Source of the DNA: Ravibacter sp964559125
Lineage (GTDB): Bacteria > Bacteroidota > Bacteroidia > Cytophagales > Spirosomataceae
Reading direction: 5' to 3'
DNA: 64,000 nucleotides
NCBI GenBank assembly: GCA_964559125.1
Contig: CAZLGW010000008.1
Span: 1-64,000 of the forward strand
A program made the position numbers and the translations under genes. Position 1 is the first letter of the stretch. The number at the start of each line of letters is the position of its first letter. The notes below the pieces were generated by a model. It was not told the origin of the DNA. It saw only the letters and a list, made by a program, of their open reading frames with translations, and ran no database searches. Below are positions 51,481 through 58,462 of this stretch, piece after piece.

Positions 51481-52035
51481 TTATTTGTTCAAATTGCTAA
51501 AAGGCATCCCCAGTTGTTTGAGGAGTTCGTGAGCCTCTTCATCTGTTTTTGCAGAGGTTACGAAAGTTATATCCATACCGGTGATTTTATTGACTTTATC
51601 GATACTGATCTCCGGGAAAATAATCTGCTCTGTAACACCCAAAGTGTAATTACCACGCCCGTCGAAACCTTTCTCATTGACACCTTTGAAGTCGCGCACC
51701 CTCGGGAGGGCGATGGAAGTAAGCCTGTCGAGAAACTCATACATCATCCTGTTTCTCAGGGTTACTTTCGCTCCGATAGGCATATTCTCACGCAGTTTGA
51801 AGTTAGATACCGACTTCTTCGAAAGTGTCGCTACCGCCTTCTGACCGGTGATCAGCCCCAGTTCCTCTACCCCTACATCTACCAGTTTCTTGTCCGCTAC
51901 CGCGGCTCCTATACCTTTGTTGATGACGATCTTCAACAATTTCGGTACCTGCATAACCGACTTGTACTGGAACTTATCCTTAAGGCCGGGTACAATGTCT
52001 TTGTTGTAAACTTCTTTTAATCTTGCTGCTGACAT
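51481..52035 (-). CDS. rplE: 50S ribosomal protein L5
   Basis: A 184-residue 5S rRNA-binding protein. I chose ATG 52035 (MSAARLKEVYNKDIVPGL), which fits the family; an in-frame ATG at 52161 would run into rplX. Landmarks: VTLRNRMMYEFLDRL, RVRDFKGVNEKGFDGRGNY and TGMDITFVTSAKTDEEA. The 73-base gap to rplX contains AAGTGG/CCACTT. Confidence 0.98.
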   Translation of the reverse strand: MSAARLKEVYNKDIVPGLKDKFQYKSVMQVPKLLKIVINKGIGAAVADKKLVDVGVEELGLITGQKAVATLSKKSVSNFKLRENMPIGAKVTLRNRMMYEFLDRLTSIALPRVRDFKGVNEKGFDGRGNYTLGVTEQIIFPEISIDKVNKITGMDITFVTSAKTDEEAHELLKQLGMPFSNLNK

Positions 52036-52108
52036 TTCTGCTGTTTTTAAAAAGTGGATTACCGACCCACTTATTTTCCGATCTGAATCTCCGGGTGCTC
52101 TGCTTTTA

Positions 52109-52447
52109 TCAGATAAATTCCCCGGACTTTTTGGAGTAGCGTTGCAGCTTCCCCTTATCATTAAGCTTACGGCCGATCCTTGTCGGTTCGCCGGTTTTAG
52201 GATCCACCACCTGGAGGTTGCTTATGTGGATCCCGGCCTCCCGCTTCTCGATACTCCCCTGCGGGTTCTGAGCATTGGGTTTAAGGTGTTTGGTCACCAG
52301 GTTTACGCCTTCGACCAAAGCCCTGTCCTTATCTGTAAGGACCGAAATGACCTTGCCGGTTTTACCTTTGGAGTTACCCGAAATGACCTTCACCGTGTCG
52401 CCTGTGCGTATGTGACGCTTGGCCGGGCTTTTCTGATTATTTGCCAT
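52109..52447 (-). CDS. rplX: 50S ribosomal protein L24
   Basis: A 112-residue assembly-initiating protein with a KOW motif near the start (IRTGDTVKVISGNSKGKTGKV) and the block GVNLVTKHLKPNAQNPQGSI. The 59-base gap to rplN contains the perfect inverted repeat ATATTCT-TT-AGAATAT (52454-52469), of unknown meaning. Confidence 0.98.
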   Translation of the reverse strand: MANNQKSPAKRHIRTGDTVKVISGNSKGKTGKVISVLTDKDRALVEGVNLVTKHLKPNAQNPQGSIEKREAGIHISNLQVVDPKTGEPTRIGRKLNDKGKLQRYSKKSGEFI

Positions 52448-52506
52448 GTTTTTATATTCTTTAGAATATCCTGAGACGCTGCGGAGCGCCCCTACGCGAT
52501 ATTTAT

Positions 52507-52875
52507 TTAAATAACCTCAGGTGCCAGGGAAATGATCTTCATCATTTGCTTCTCGCGCAGCTCGCGGGCTACCGGTCCGAAGATACGGCTGCCTCTCGGC
52601 TCATCGTTGGCGTTCAGCAACACCGCGGCGTTATCCTCAAACCTGATATAGCTTCCGTCTTTCCGGCGAACTTCCTTCTTTGTACGAACCACAACCGCTT
52701 TTGATACGGTCCCTTTTTTCATATTGCTGGAAGAAAGCGCCGATTTTACGGTCACTACTATTTTATCACCGATAGATGCATAGCGCTTGCCGGTTCCTCC
52801 CAGAACCCGGATCACCAACACCTCCTTAGCTCCACTGTTGTCGGCAACAGATAGCCTTGATTCCTGCTGTACCAT
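52507..52875 (-). CDS. rplN: 50S ribosomal protein L14
   Basis: A 122-residue L14 at the subunit interface. Landmarks: MVQQESRLSVADNSGAKEV, GDKIVVTVK and RGSRIFGPVARELREK. It starts 2 bases after the rpsQ stop. Confidence 0.99.
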   Translation of the reverse strand: MVQQESRLSVADNSGAKEVLVIRVLGGTGKRYASIGDKIVVTVKSALSSSNMKKGTVSKAVVVRTKKEVRRKDGSYIRFEDNAAVLLNANDEPRGSRIFGPVARELREKQMMKIISLAPEVI

Positions 52876-52877
52876 TT

Positions 52878-53144
52878 TTATTTAGCTTTTTCAATAATTT
52901 CAACTAATCTCCAACGCTTGGTCTTGCTCAGCGGGCGGGTTTCCATGATCCGGACCACATCGCCTATCCCTGCGGAATTCGTTTCATCGTGCGCTACCAG
53001 GCGGGTTGTCCTTTTCATAAACTTCCCGTACATAGCGTGCTTGATCTTACGCTCTACGGTAACTACGATCGACTTCTCCATCTTATCACTGACTACGCGG
53101 CCAGTTCTTTCCTTCCTTAGGTTTCTTGATACTTCTTCAGCCAT
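52878..53144 (-). CDS. rpsQ: 30S ribosomal protein S17
   Basis: An 88-residue OB-fold protein. ATG 53144 (MAEEVSRNLRKERTGRVVSD) is 4 bases after the rpmC stop and gives the family length; an in-frame ATG at 53201 would lie inside rpmC. Landmarks: SIVVTVERKIKHAMYGKF, AHDETNSAGIGDVV and ETRPLSKTKRWRLVEI. Confidence 0.98.
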   Translation of the reverse strand: MAEEVSRNLRKERTGRVVSDKMEKSIVVTVERKIKHAMYGKFMKRTTRLVAHDETNSAGIGDVVRIMETRPLSKTKRWRLVEIIEKAK

Positions 53145-53148
53145 TGTC

Positions 53149-53349
53149 TTATGCGTTATCGGCGTTTTGCTTAATAGTAGCTTCTGTGAGCAGTCTCGCA
53201 ATATGTTTACGCGCTGCCTTGATCCTAAGTGGGTTTTCTATTGGAGAAACCGCGTTGGCAAATTTAAGCTTAAGCAATCGCTCCCTTTCTTCGGCCACTT
53301 GTGCTTGGATTTCCTCGAGGCTGAGCCCCTTAATGTCCTGCTTTTTCAT
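53149..53349 (-). CDS. rpmC: 50S ribosomal protein L29
   Basis: A 66-residue two-helix protein near the exit tunnel. Landmarks: IKGLSLEEIQAQVAEERERL and the stretch IENPLRIKAARKHIARLLTE. It lies 42 bases after rplP and 4 before rpsQ. Confidence 0.98.
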   Translation of the reverse strand: MKKQDIKGLSLEEIQAQVAEERERLLKLKFANAVSPIENPLRIKAARKHIARLLTEATIKQNADNA

Positions 53350-53391
53350 CTTATTCCTTTCCGATTAGATTTGTTCAAATACTGCGCGATC

Positions 53392-53817
53392 CTATTCCTG
53401 GTAATCACGCCTTACGATGAACTTGGTTTTAATAGGCAGTTTCTGTGCAGCCAAAGCCAGGGCGCCGTTGGCCAAATCTAAGGGAACTCCGCCCGCCTCG
53501 AATAAAATGGTACCGGGCTTTACCTGTGCAACCCAATATTCCGGGGCACCTTTACCTTTACCCATCCTTACTTCTGCTGGCTTTTTAGTGATAGGCTTAT
53601 CAGGGAAAATCCTGATCCAGACCTGTCCCTCTCTTTTCATAGCCCGGGTTACAGAGATACGGGCCGCCTCGATCTGGCGCGCGGTAATCCAGCCGGATTC
53701 CAGTGATTTAATAGCAAATGAACCAAAAGCGATCTCGTGCCCGCGTGAAGCAATACCGCTAAAACTGCCTTTCAGTTTTTGCTGCTTTCTGAATCTGGTT
53801 CTTCTAGGTTGTAACAT
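53392..53817 (-). CDS. rplP: 50S ribosomal protein L16
   Basis: A 141-residue L16 that helps place the A-site tRNA. Landmarks: MLQPRRTRFRKQQKLKG, WITARQIEAARISVTRAMKR and MGKGKGAPEYWVAQVKPG. It starts 49 bases after rpsC. Confidence 0.99.
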   Translation of the reverse strand: MLQPRRTRFRKQQKLKGSFSGIASRGHEIAFGSFAIKSLESGWITARQIEAARISVTRAMKREGQVWIRIFPDKPITKKPAEVRMGKGKGAPEYWVAQVKPGTILFEAGGVPLDLANGALALAAQKLPIKTKFIVRRDYQE

Positions 53818-53866
53818 GATCTAAATAATTACTCCAATGCAATTCCTACACGGGAAGATTCGTCAA

Positions 53867-54697
53867 TTATTTCCTTTTGTTGCGGTTGCCGCCACCACCG
53901 GCGCCGCCTCTTTTATTGCGGTCGCCGCCGCCGCGCCTGTCGTCGCCGCCGCCTCTTCTATCGCCTCTCCTGTCGCCCCTGCCGCCGCGCTCCTCGCCGG
54001 ATCCGCCGCGTTCGAAACGATCTCCGCCTCTCTCGGTTGCTGCCGTCAATGCACTCGGAGTAAGGTCACGCTTGCCATACAGCTCTCCTTTGAAGATCCA
54101 TACTTTGATACCGATCTTACCGTACACAGTCTGTGCTTCGGAAATAGCGTAATCGATATCGGCACGGAGCGTATGCAAAGGCACCCTTCCTTCTTTATAT
54201 TCTTCGGTACGGGCCATTTCCGCTCCGCCCAGACGACCTGATGCGCGAACTTTAATACCCAGGGCGCCTACCCTCATGGCAGAAGCGATAGCCTGCTTCA
54301 TGGCACGACGGTAAGAAATACGCGCTTCGAGCTGCTGTGCTACGGTTTCACCTACCAGTTTGGCGTCTATTTCAGGTCTTTTGATCTCGTAGATATTGAT
54401 CTGAACATCCTTACCAGTGATACTTTTCAGCTCTTCTTTAATCTTGTCGACCTCAGAACCACCCTTACCGATCACTATACCCGGACGGGCGGTGTGAATG
54501 GTCAGCGTGATCCGCTTCAGTGTACGTTCGATTACCACGCGCGAAATCGCTCCCTTAGGGATACGAGCGCTCATATACTTGCGTATCTTGTCGTCCTCTA
54601 CCAGCTTATCGGAAAAATCTTTCTCTCCATACCAGCTGGAATCCCACCCTTTTACGATTCCAAGCCTCAGACCAATTGGGTTAACCTTTTGTCCCAT
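53867..54697 (-). CDS. rpsC: 30S ribosomal protein S3 with Arg/Gly-rich C-terminal tail
   Basis: S3 forms part of the mRNA entry helicase of the 30S head. The KH domain (IVIGKGGSEVDKIKEELKSI, about 62-81) and the C-terminal domain (ISYRRAMKQAIASAMRVGALGIKV) are normal. The 276-residue protein ends with about 50 residues rich in Gly, Arg and Asp (RGGRGDRRGDRRGGG and similar), far beyond the usual 210-240 residues. The tail is disordered and basic and could bind RNA. rplV lies 23 bases upstream. Confidence 0.99.
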   Translation of the reverse strand: MGQKVNPIGLRLGIVKGWDSSWYGEKDFSDKLVEDDKIRKYMSARIPKGAISRVVIERTLKRITLTIHTARPGIVIGKGGSEVDKIKEELKSITGKDVQINIYEIKRPEIDAKLVGETVAQQLEARISYRRAMKQAIASAMRVGALGIKVRASGRLGGAEMARTEEYKEGRVPLHTLRADIDYAISEAQTVYGKIGIKVWIFKGELYGKRDLTPSALTAATERGGDRFERGGSGEERGGRGDRRGDRRGGGDDRRGGGDRNKRGGAGGGGNRNKRK

Positions 54698-54720
54698 TCA
54701 ATTTTGCTCGTTTAATTAAA

Positions 54721-55080
54721 TTAATCGTTTCCAGCTTCCGACAAGTCGTCAACTATAATCGTGATATGATTAGACCGCTTACGGATGCGGTGAGCCCTTC
54801 CCTGAGGAGCGGGGCGAAGGCGCTTCAACATACGCCCGCCGTCAACAAAAACTGTCTTTACTACCAGATCCGCATCTTCTATCTTGGCATCTTCGTTGCC
54901 CTGCTGCCAGTTGGCTACCGCCGACAACAGCACTTTATGCATGATAGGTGCGGCAGCCTGAGGCTGGAACTTCAATATCGCCAGGGCCTTGCTTACCCGC
55001 TGGCCGCGAATCAGGTCGGCTACCAGCCTCATCTTCTGAGGAGAGGTGGGCACATCCCTTAATATTGCTCTTGCTTCCAT
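54721..55080 (-). CDS. rplV: 50S ribosomal protein L22
   Basis: A 119-residue L22 whose beta-hairpin lines the exit tunnel. Landmarks: MEARAILRDVPTSPQKMRLV, ADLIRGQRVSKALAIL and RLRPAPQGRAHRIRKRSNHITI. It is 41 bases after rpsS. Confidence 0.99.
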   Translation of the reverse strand: MEARAILRDVPTSPQKMRLVADLIRGQRVSKALAILKFQPQAAAPIMHKVLLSAVANWQQGNEDAKIEDADLVVKTVFVDGGRMLKRLRPAPQGRAHRIRKRSNHITIIVDDLSEAGND

Positions 55081-55121
55081 TGTATATCTTTAGAGGTTAC
55101 CGGCCGGGCCGGAACAGCTTT

Positions 55122-55400
55122 TTACCTTTTACCTTTATCTTTTTTGGCAGTGTGTCCGCGGAAATTCCGGGTAGGAGAAAACTCGCCCAGCTTGTGCCCA
55201 ACCATGTTGTCGGTCACATATACCGGAATAAACTTGTTTCCGTTGTGCACTGCAAATGTATGCCCGATGAAATCAGGAGAGATCATAGAGCGTCTTGACC
55301 AGGTTTTGATCACAGACTTCTTACCTGCGCTGTTCATCGCTTCGATTTTGGCCAGGAGGCGAAAATCAATGTATGGTCCTTTTTTTAGGGAACGTGACAT
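55122..55400 (-). CDS. rpsS: 30S ribosomal protein S19
   Basis: A 92-residue protein of the 30S head that contacts S13. Landmarks: MSRSLKKGPYIDFRLL, TWSRRSMISPDFIGHTFAVH and LGEFSPTRNFRGH. It starts 6 bases after rplB. Confidence 0.99.
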   Translation of the reverse strand: MSRSLKKGPYIDFRLLAKIEAMNSAGKKSVIKTWSRRSMISPDFIGHTFAVHNGNKFIPVYVTDNMVGHKLGEFSPTRNFRGHTAKKDKGKR

Positions 55401-55406
55401 CTGTTG

Positions 55407-56231
55407 TTACTTTTTGCGTCTACTGATTATTAACCTTTCCGAATTCTTCTTCCGGCTGCGGGTCTTCTTACCCTTAGCCAAAAGACCGGTTCTGGAACGA
55501 GGCTGCCCTCCTGAAGCGCGGCCTTCACCACCACCCATCGGGTGATCGATCGGGTTCATAGCCACACCACGAACTCTCGGACGGCGGCCCAACCACCTGT
55601 TGCGGCCCGCTTTCCCGATGGTCACGTTCATGTGACTGTTGTTGGAAACCGTACCTACGGTAGCCCTCGCAGTAGAAAGCACCATTCTCATTTCGCCTGA
55701 AGGCAATTTCAGGACACCGTATTTTCCTTCTCTCGCTACCAGCTGGGCATAGGTACCCGCGCTGCGCGCCAGCTGACCTCCCCTGCCGGGTGCAAGCTCA
55801 ATGTTGTGCACGATCGTACCAATAGGCAGAGAAGCCAGCGGAATTGTGTTCCCGACTTCCGGAGCTGCAGTAGTGCTCGAAACGACTGTCTGTCCTACCT
55901 TAAGCCCGGCAGGCGCCAGGATATAGCTCTTGGTACCGTCGCCGTACTGGATCAGCGCGATACGGGCCGAGCGGTTCGGATCGTACTCGATCGTCAGCAC
56001 TGAAGCCGGATCGTCTACGCGGTTACGCTTGAAATCGATGATCCGGTAACGACGCTTATGTCCACCACCTCTCTGACGGACTGTCATACGACCGGAGCTG
56101 TTACGACCGCCTGATTTTTTCAGCGGCTCCAACAAGCTCTTCTCCGGGCTGGTGGCCGTTATATCCGAAAAATCGGGAGCCACCCTAAAACGCTGGCTCG
56201 GTGTTGTTGGTTTGAGTTTTTTGATTCCCAT
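55407..56231 (-). CDS. rplB: 50S ribosomal protein L2
   Basis: A 274-residue L2, essential for subunit joining and peptidyl transfer. Landmarks: GRNSSGRMTVRQRGGGHKRR, the SH3-like domain, GKAGRNRWLGRRPRVRGVAMNP and the conserved His in NPIDHPMGGGEGR. It is 40 bases after rplW. Confidence 0.99.
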   Translation of the reverse strand: MGIKKLKPTTPSQRFRVAPDFSDITATSPEKSLLEPLKKSGGRNSSGRMTVRQRGGGHKRRYRIIDFKRNRVDDPASVLTIEYDPNRSARIALIQYGDGTKSYILAPAGLKVGQTVVSSTTAAPEVGNTIPLASLPIGTIVHNIELAPGRGGQLARSAGTYAQLVAREGKYGVLKLPSGEMRMVLSTARATVGTVSNNSHMNVTIGKAGRNRWLGRRPRVRGVAMNPIDHPMGGGEGRASGGQPRSRTGLLAKGKKTRSRKKNSERLIISRRKK

Positions 56232-56271
56232 TTTTTAAATGATCTATCGTAACGGGGTCAGTCGCGCACGA

Positions 56272-56559
56272 CTAAGCCTCTCCGTATATGTCTATGATTT
56301 CTCCTTCCGCAACCGTTACGATTGCCTTTTTATATGTAGAAGTCTTGCCTGTCACAAAACGTCCTCTTGAAGAACGGGTTTTGGACTTGCCTATCACCCT
56401 CATAGTGTTCACCTGCTTGACGTTCACACCATAAAGTTTTTCGACAGCTTTCTTGATTTCGATCTTATTGGCCTTTAAATCTACTTCGAAAGCATATTTC
56501 CCCTGGCTGTTCAGCCCGGCTACCTTTTCAGTAACGATGGGTCTTTTTAGTACACTCAT
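56272..56559 (-). CDS. rplW: 50S ribosomal protein L23
   Basis: A 95-residue tunnel-exit protein that docks trigger factor and SRP. Landmarks: LKRPIVTEKVAGLNSQGKYAF-type start, VEKLYGVNVKQVNTMRVIGK and the Lys-rich loop. Its start overlaps the rplD stop by four bases, which suggests translational coupling. Confidence 0.98.
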   Translation of the reverse strand: MSVLKRPIVTEKVAGLNSQGKYAFEVDLKANKIEIKKAVEKLYGVNVKQVNTMRVIGKSKTRSSRGRFVTGKTSTYKKAIVTVAEGEIIDIYGEA

Positions 56560-57197
56560 GATTTTGCAGACAATAAGGTTTCAATTTTAGGCAGAGCCGT
56601 TTCAGTAATAATCAAGCGTTCTGCGTTAATCAGATCATAAGTGTTGACCGAATCGGCAGTAGTGACTTTCGTTTTCGGAATATTGCGGCCCGACAGGTAA
56701 ACATTGCTGTCAGGTCCTTCCAGAATCAGAAGCGTCTTCTTTTCGTTCAGCGACAGTGCCTGCAGCAGGCTGAGGTATGACTTAGTCCTGGGCTGCTCAA
56801 AAGTGAAAGCTTCCAGAACAGAGATCGCATTCTCCTTCGCCCTTGCCGAAAATACTGACCGGCGCGCCAGAACCTTGATCTTTTTATTCAATTTAAAATC
56901 GTAGTTACGGGGACGAGGACCGAATACACGACCGCCACCTACGAAAACGGGAGACTTGATACTGCCCGCACGAGCGCCGCCGGTACCCTTCTGACGCTTG
57001 ATCTTCTTCGTAGAATAATTTACCTCTCCTCTCTCCTTGGATTTATGCGTACCCTGGCGCTGGTTGGCCAGGTAGTGCTTAACATCGAGATATACTACGT
57101 GCTCATTCGGCTCGATGCCGAATATCTCCTCCGGTAAAGTCACCTTCTTGCCGCTCTCTTTACCTTCTATATTCAAAACTGACAGTTCCATCGGCAT
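56556..57197 (-). CDS. rplD: 50S ribosomal protein L4
   Basis: A 213-residue L4 with the tunnel loop (KRQKGTGGARAGSIKSPVFVGG, about 70-90) and the C-terminal Rossmann-like part (SLNEKKTLLILEGPDSNVYL). In E. coli L4 represses the S10 operon; no such leader is evident here. It overlaps rplC by one base (TAATG) and rplW by four. Confidence 0.98.
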   Translation of the reverse strand: MPMELSVLNIEGKESGKKVTLPEEIFGIEPNEHVVYLDVKHYLANQRQGTHKSKERGEVNYSTKKIKRQKGTGGARAGSIKSPVFVGGGRVFGPRPRNYDFKLNKKIKVLARRSVFSARAKENAISVLEAFTFEQPRTKSYLSLLQALSLNEKKTLLILEGPDSNVYLSGRNIPKTKVTTADSVNTYDLINAERLIITETALPKIETLLSAKS

Positions 57198-57817
57198 TAC
57201 TTTTCAATGATTACAAATGAATTCTTAGCTCCGGGGATCGAACCACTGACTACCAGGAGATTCTGCTCAGGGATCACTTTCAGAACCCGCAGGTTCTGCA
57301 CAGTAACTCTGTTCCCGCCCATACGGCCTGCCATACGCAATCCCTTGAATACTCTCGAGGGAAACGAACACGCACCGATAGAACCCGGGTGACGTTGCCT
57401 GTTGTGCTGACCGTGTGTCTGGCCACCCACACCACCGAATCCGTGACGTTTTACAACACCCTGGAAACCACGTCCTTTGGTTTTACCTACGACGTCTACG
57501 TATTCTCCCTCTTCGAAGATATCCTGAACAGTCAGCTCGGAACCGAGCTCCAGCGGCTGCTCAAAATACTTGAATTCTACAAGCTTCTTCTTGGGAGAAG
57601 TGCCCGCCTTCTGGAAGTGACCCAGAAGCGGTTTTGTTGTGTGCTTCAGCTTACGTTCGCCGAAGCCTAGTTGGACGGCATTGTAGCCATCGCTTTCTTT
57701 GGTCTTGACCTGCGTTACCACGCAAGGCCCAGCCTGGATAACCGTACACGCCAGAGCCTGCCCGTCAGCGTTGTATAAGCTGGTCATCCCGATCTTCTTA
57801 CCTATTAAACCAGACAT
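57197..57817 (-). CDS. rplC: 50S ribosomal protein L3
   Basis: A 206-residue L3 that helps to form the peptidyl transferase centre. Landmarks: GLIGKKIGMTSLYNADGQA, KGRGFQGVVKRHGFGGVGGQ and the W-loop region RQRHPGSIGACSFPSRVFKG. It is the first gene of its own transcription unit: a perfect promoter lies 49 bases upstream, and rpsJ is separated by a terminator. Confidence 0.99.
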   Translation of the reverse strand: MSGLIGKKIGMTSLYNADGQALACTVIQAGPCVVTQVKTKESDGYNAVQLGFGERKLKHTTKPLLGHFQKAGTSPKKKLVEFKYFEQPLELGSELTVQDIFEEGEYVDVVGKTKGRGFQGVVKRHGFGGVGGQTHGQHNRQRHPGSIGACSFPSRVFKGLRMAGRMGGNRVTVQNLRVLKVIPEQNLLVVSGSIPGAKNSFVIIEK

Positions 57818-57865
57818 TTGAGAAAATTTAAAATAGCAGGTATTAACCTAATTATAAATGGAGCG

Positions 57866-57896
57866 CAAAGTTAGGAAAAGAATTTTCAATATTCAA
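57866..57896 (-). promoter_or_regulatory. Promoter of the rplC-rplQ ribosomal operon
   Basis: On the minus strand TTG (57896-57894), 20 bp, TAACTTTG (57873-57866): a perfect Bacteroidota-type promoter. The leader to rplC would be about 40 bases, too short for a large regulatory structure. Confidence 0.75.
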
Positions 57897-57951
57897 CCTA
57901 TCTTTTTCGCTATTTGCAATTTATCCTGATCTTATGATCCGGCCGGCAAAC

Positions 57952-57985
57952 AAAAAGAGATCAGATACGGGGATCTGATCTCTTT
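57952..57985 (-). terminator. Intrinsic terminator after rpsJ
   Basis: AAAGAGATCAGAT (57954-57966) and ATCTGATCTCTTT (57973-57985) form a perfect 13-bp stem with a 6-base loop; on the minus strand it continues in TTTTTG. It lies between the rpsJ stop (58082) and the rplC promoter. A further copy of AGAGATCAGAT lies at about 58022, and TAAGTT/AACTTA at 57998-58015 makes a small extra hairpin. Confidence 0.85.
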
Positions 57986-58081
57986 TCCAAGCGACCGTAA
58001 GTTATAATAAACTTATCAGTCAGAGATCAGATGTGGTTTCCGGCCCGGACCTTCACCTGAATTATGTTTGTGTGGCTTCTT

Positions 58082-58387
58082 CTAGACCTTGATCTCTACG
58101 TCGACACCGCTGGGCAGATCAAGTTTCATAAGTGCGTCTACTGTCTTCGCGCTCGATGAAAAAATGTCTACCAGGCGCTTGTAGGTGCAAAGCTGGAATT
58201 GCTCCCTGGCTTTTTTGTTAACGTGCGGAGAGCGCAGTACTGTAAACTTCTCCTTCTGCGTAGGCAGGGGGATAGGCCCGCTTACCACCGCTCCTGTAGC
58301 TTTTACCGCCTTTACGATCTTCTCAGCCGACTTGTCGACGAGGTTATGATCGAACGACTTAAGCTTGATTCTGATTTTTTGGTTCAT
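58082..58387 (-). CDS. rpsJ: 30S ribosomal protein S10
   Basis: A 101-residue S10, part of the 30S head and the NusE partner of NusB in antitermination. Landmarks: MNQKIRIKLKSFDHNLVDKS, SGPIPLPTQKEKFTVLRSPHV and the C-terminal LDLPSGVDVEIKV. It belongs to the fusA transcript (75-base gap), not to the rplC operon, from which a terminator and a new promoter separate it. The gap before its start can form an H-type pseudoknot. Confidence 0.99.
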   Translation of the reverse strand: MNQKIRIKLKSFDHNLVDKSAEKIVKAVKATGAVVSGPIPLPTQKEKFTVLRSPHVNKKAREQFQLCTYKRLVDIFSSSAKTVDALMKLDLPSGVDVEIKV

Positions 58388-58448
58388 CTTATTTTTTCTG
58401 GTCCTGGAATTTTAAGGATAGTGATGAAAGGACCATTTATTCCATCAC
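58388..58448 (-). promoter_or_regulatory. Candidate H-type pseudoknot in the rpsJ leader
   Basis: In transcript order on the minus strand: GTGATG (58448-58443), 7 bases, TGGTCCT (58435-58429), 2 bases, CATCAC (58426-58421), 15 bases, AGGACCA (58405-58399), 11 bases, AUG. The first and third parts pair (6 bp) and the second and fourth pair (7 bp), which is the pseudoknot order. The second stem lies against the A-rich sequence before the start and could block initiation. Confidence 0.45.
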
Positions 58449-58462
58449 CTCTTTTATTTCTA

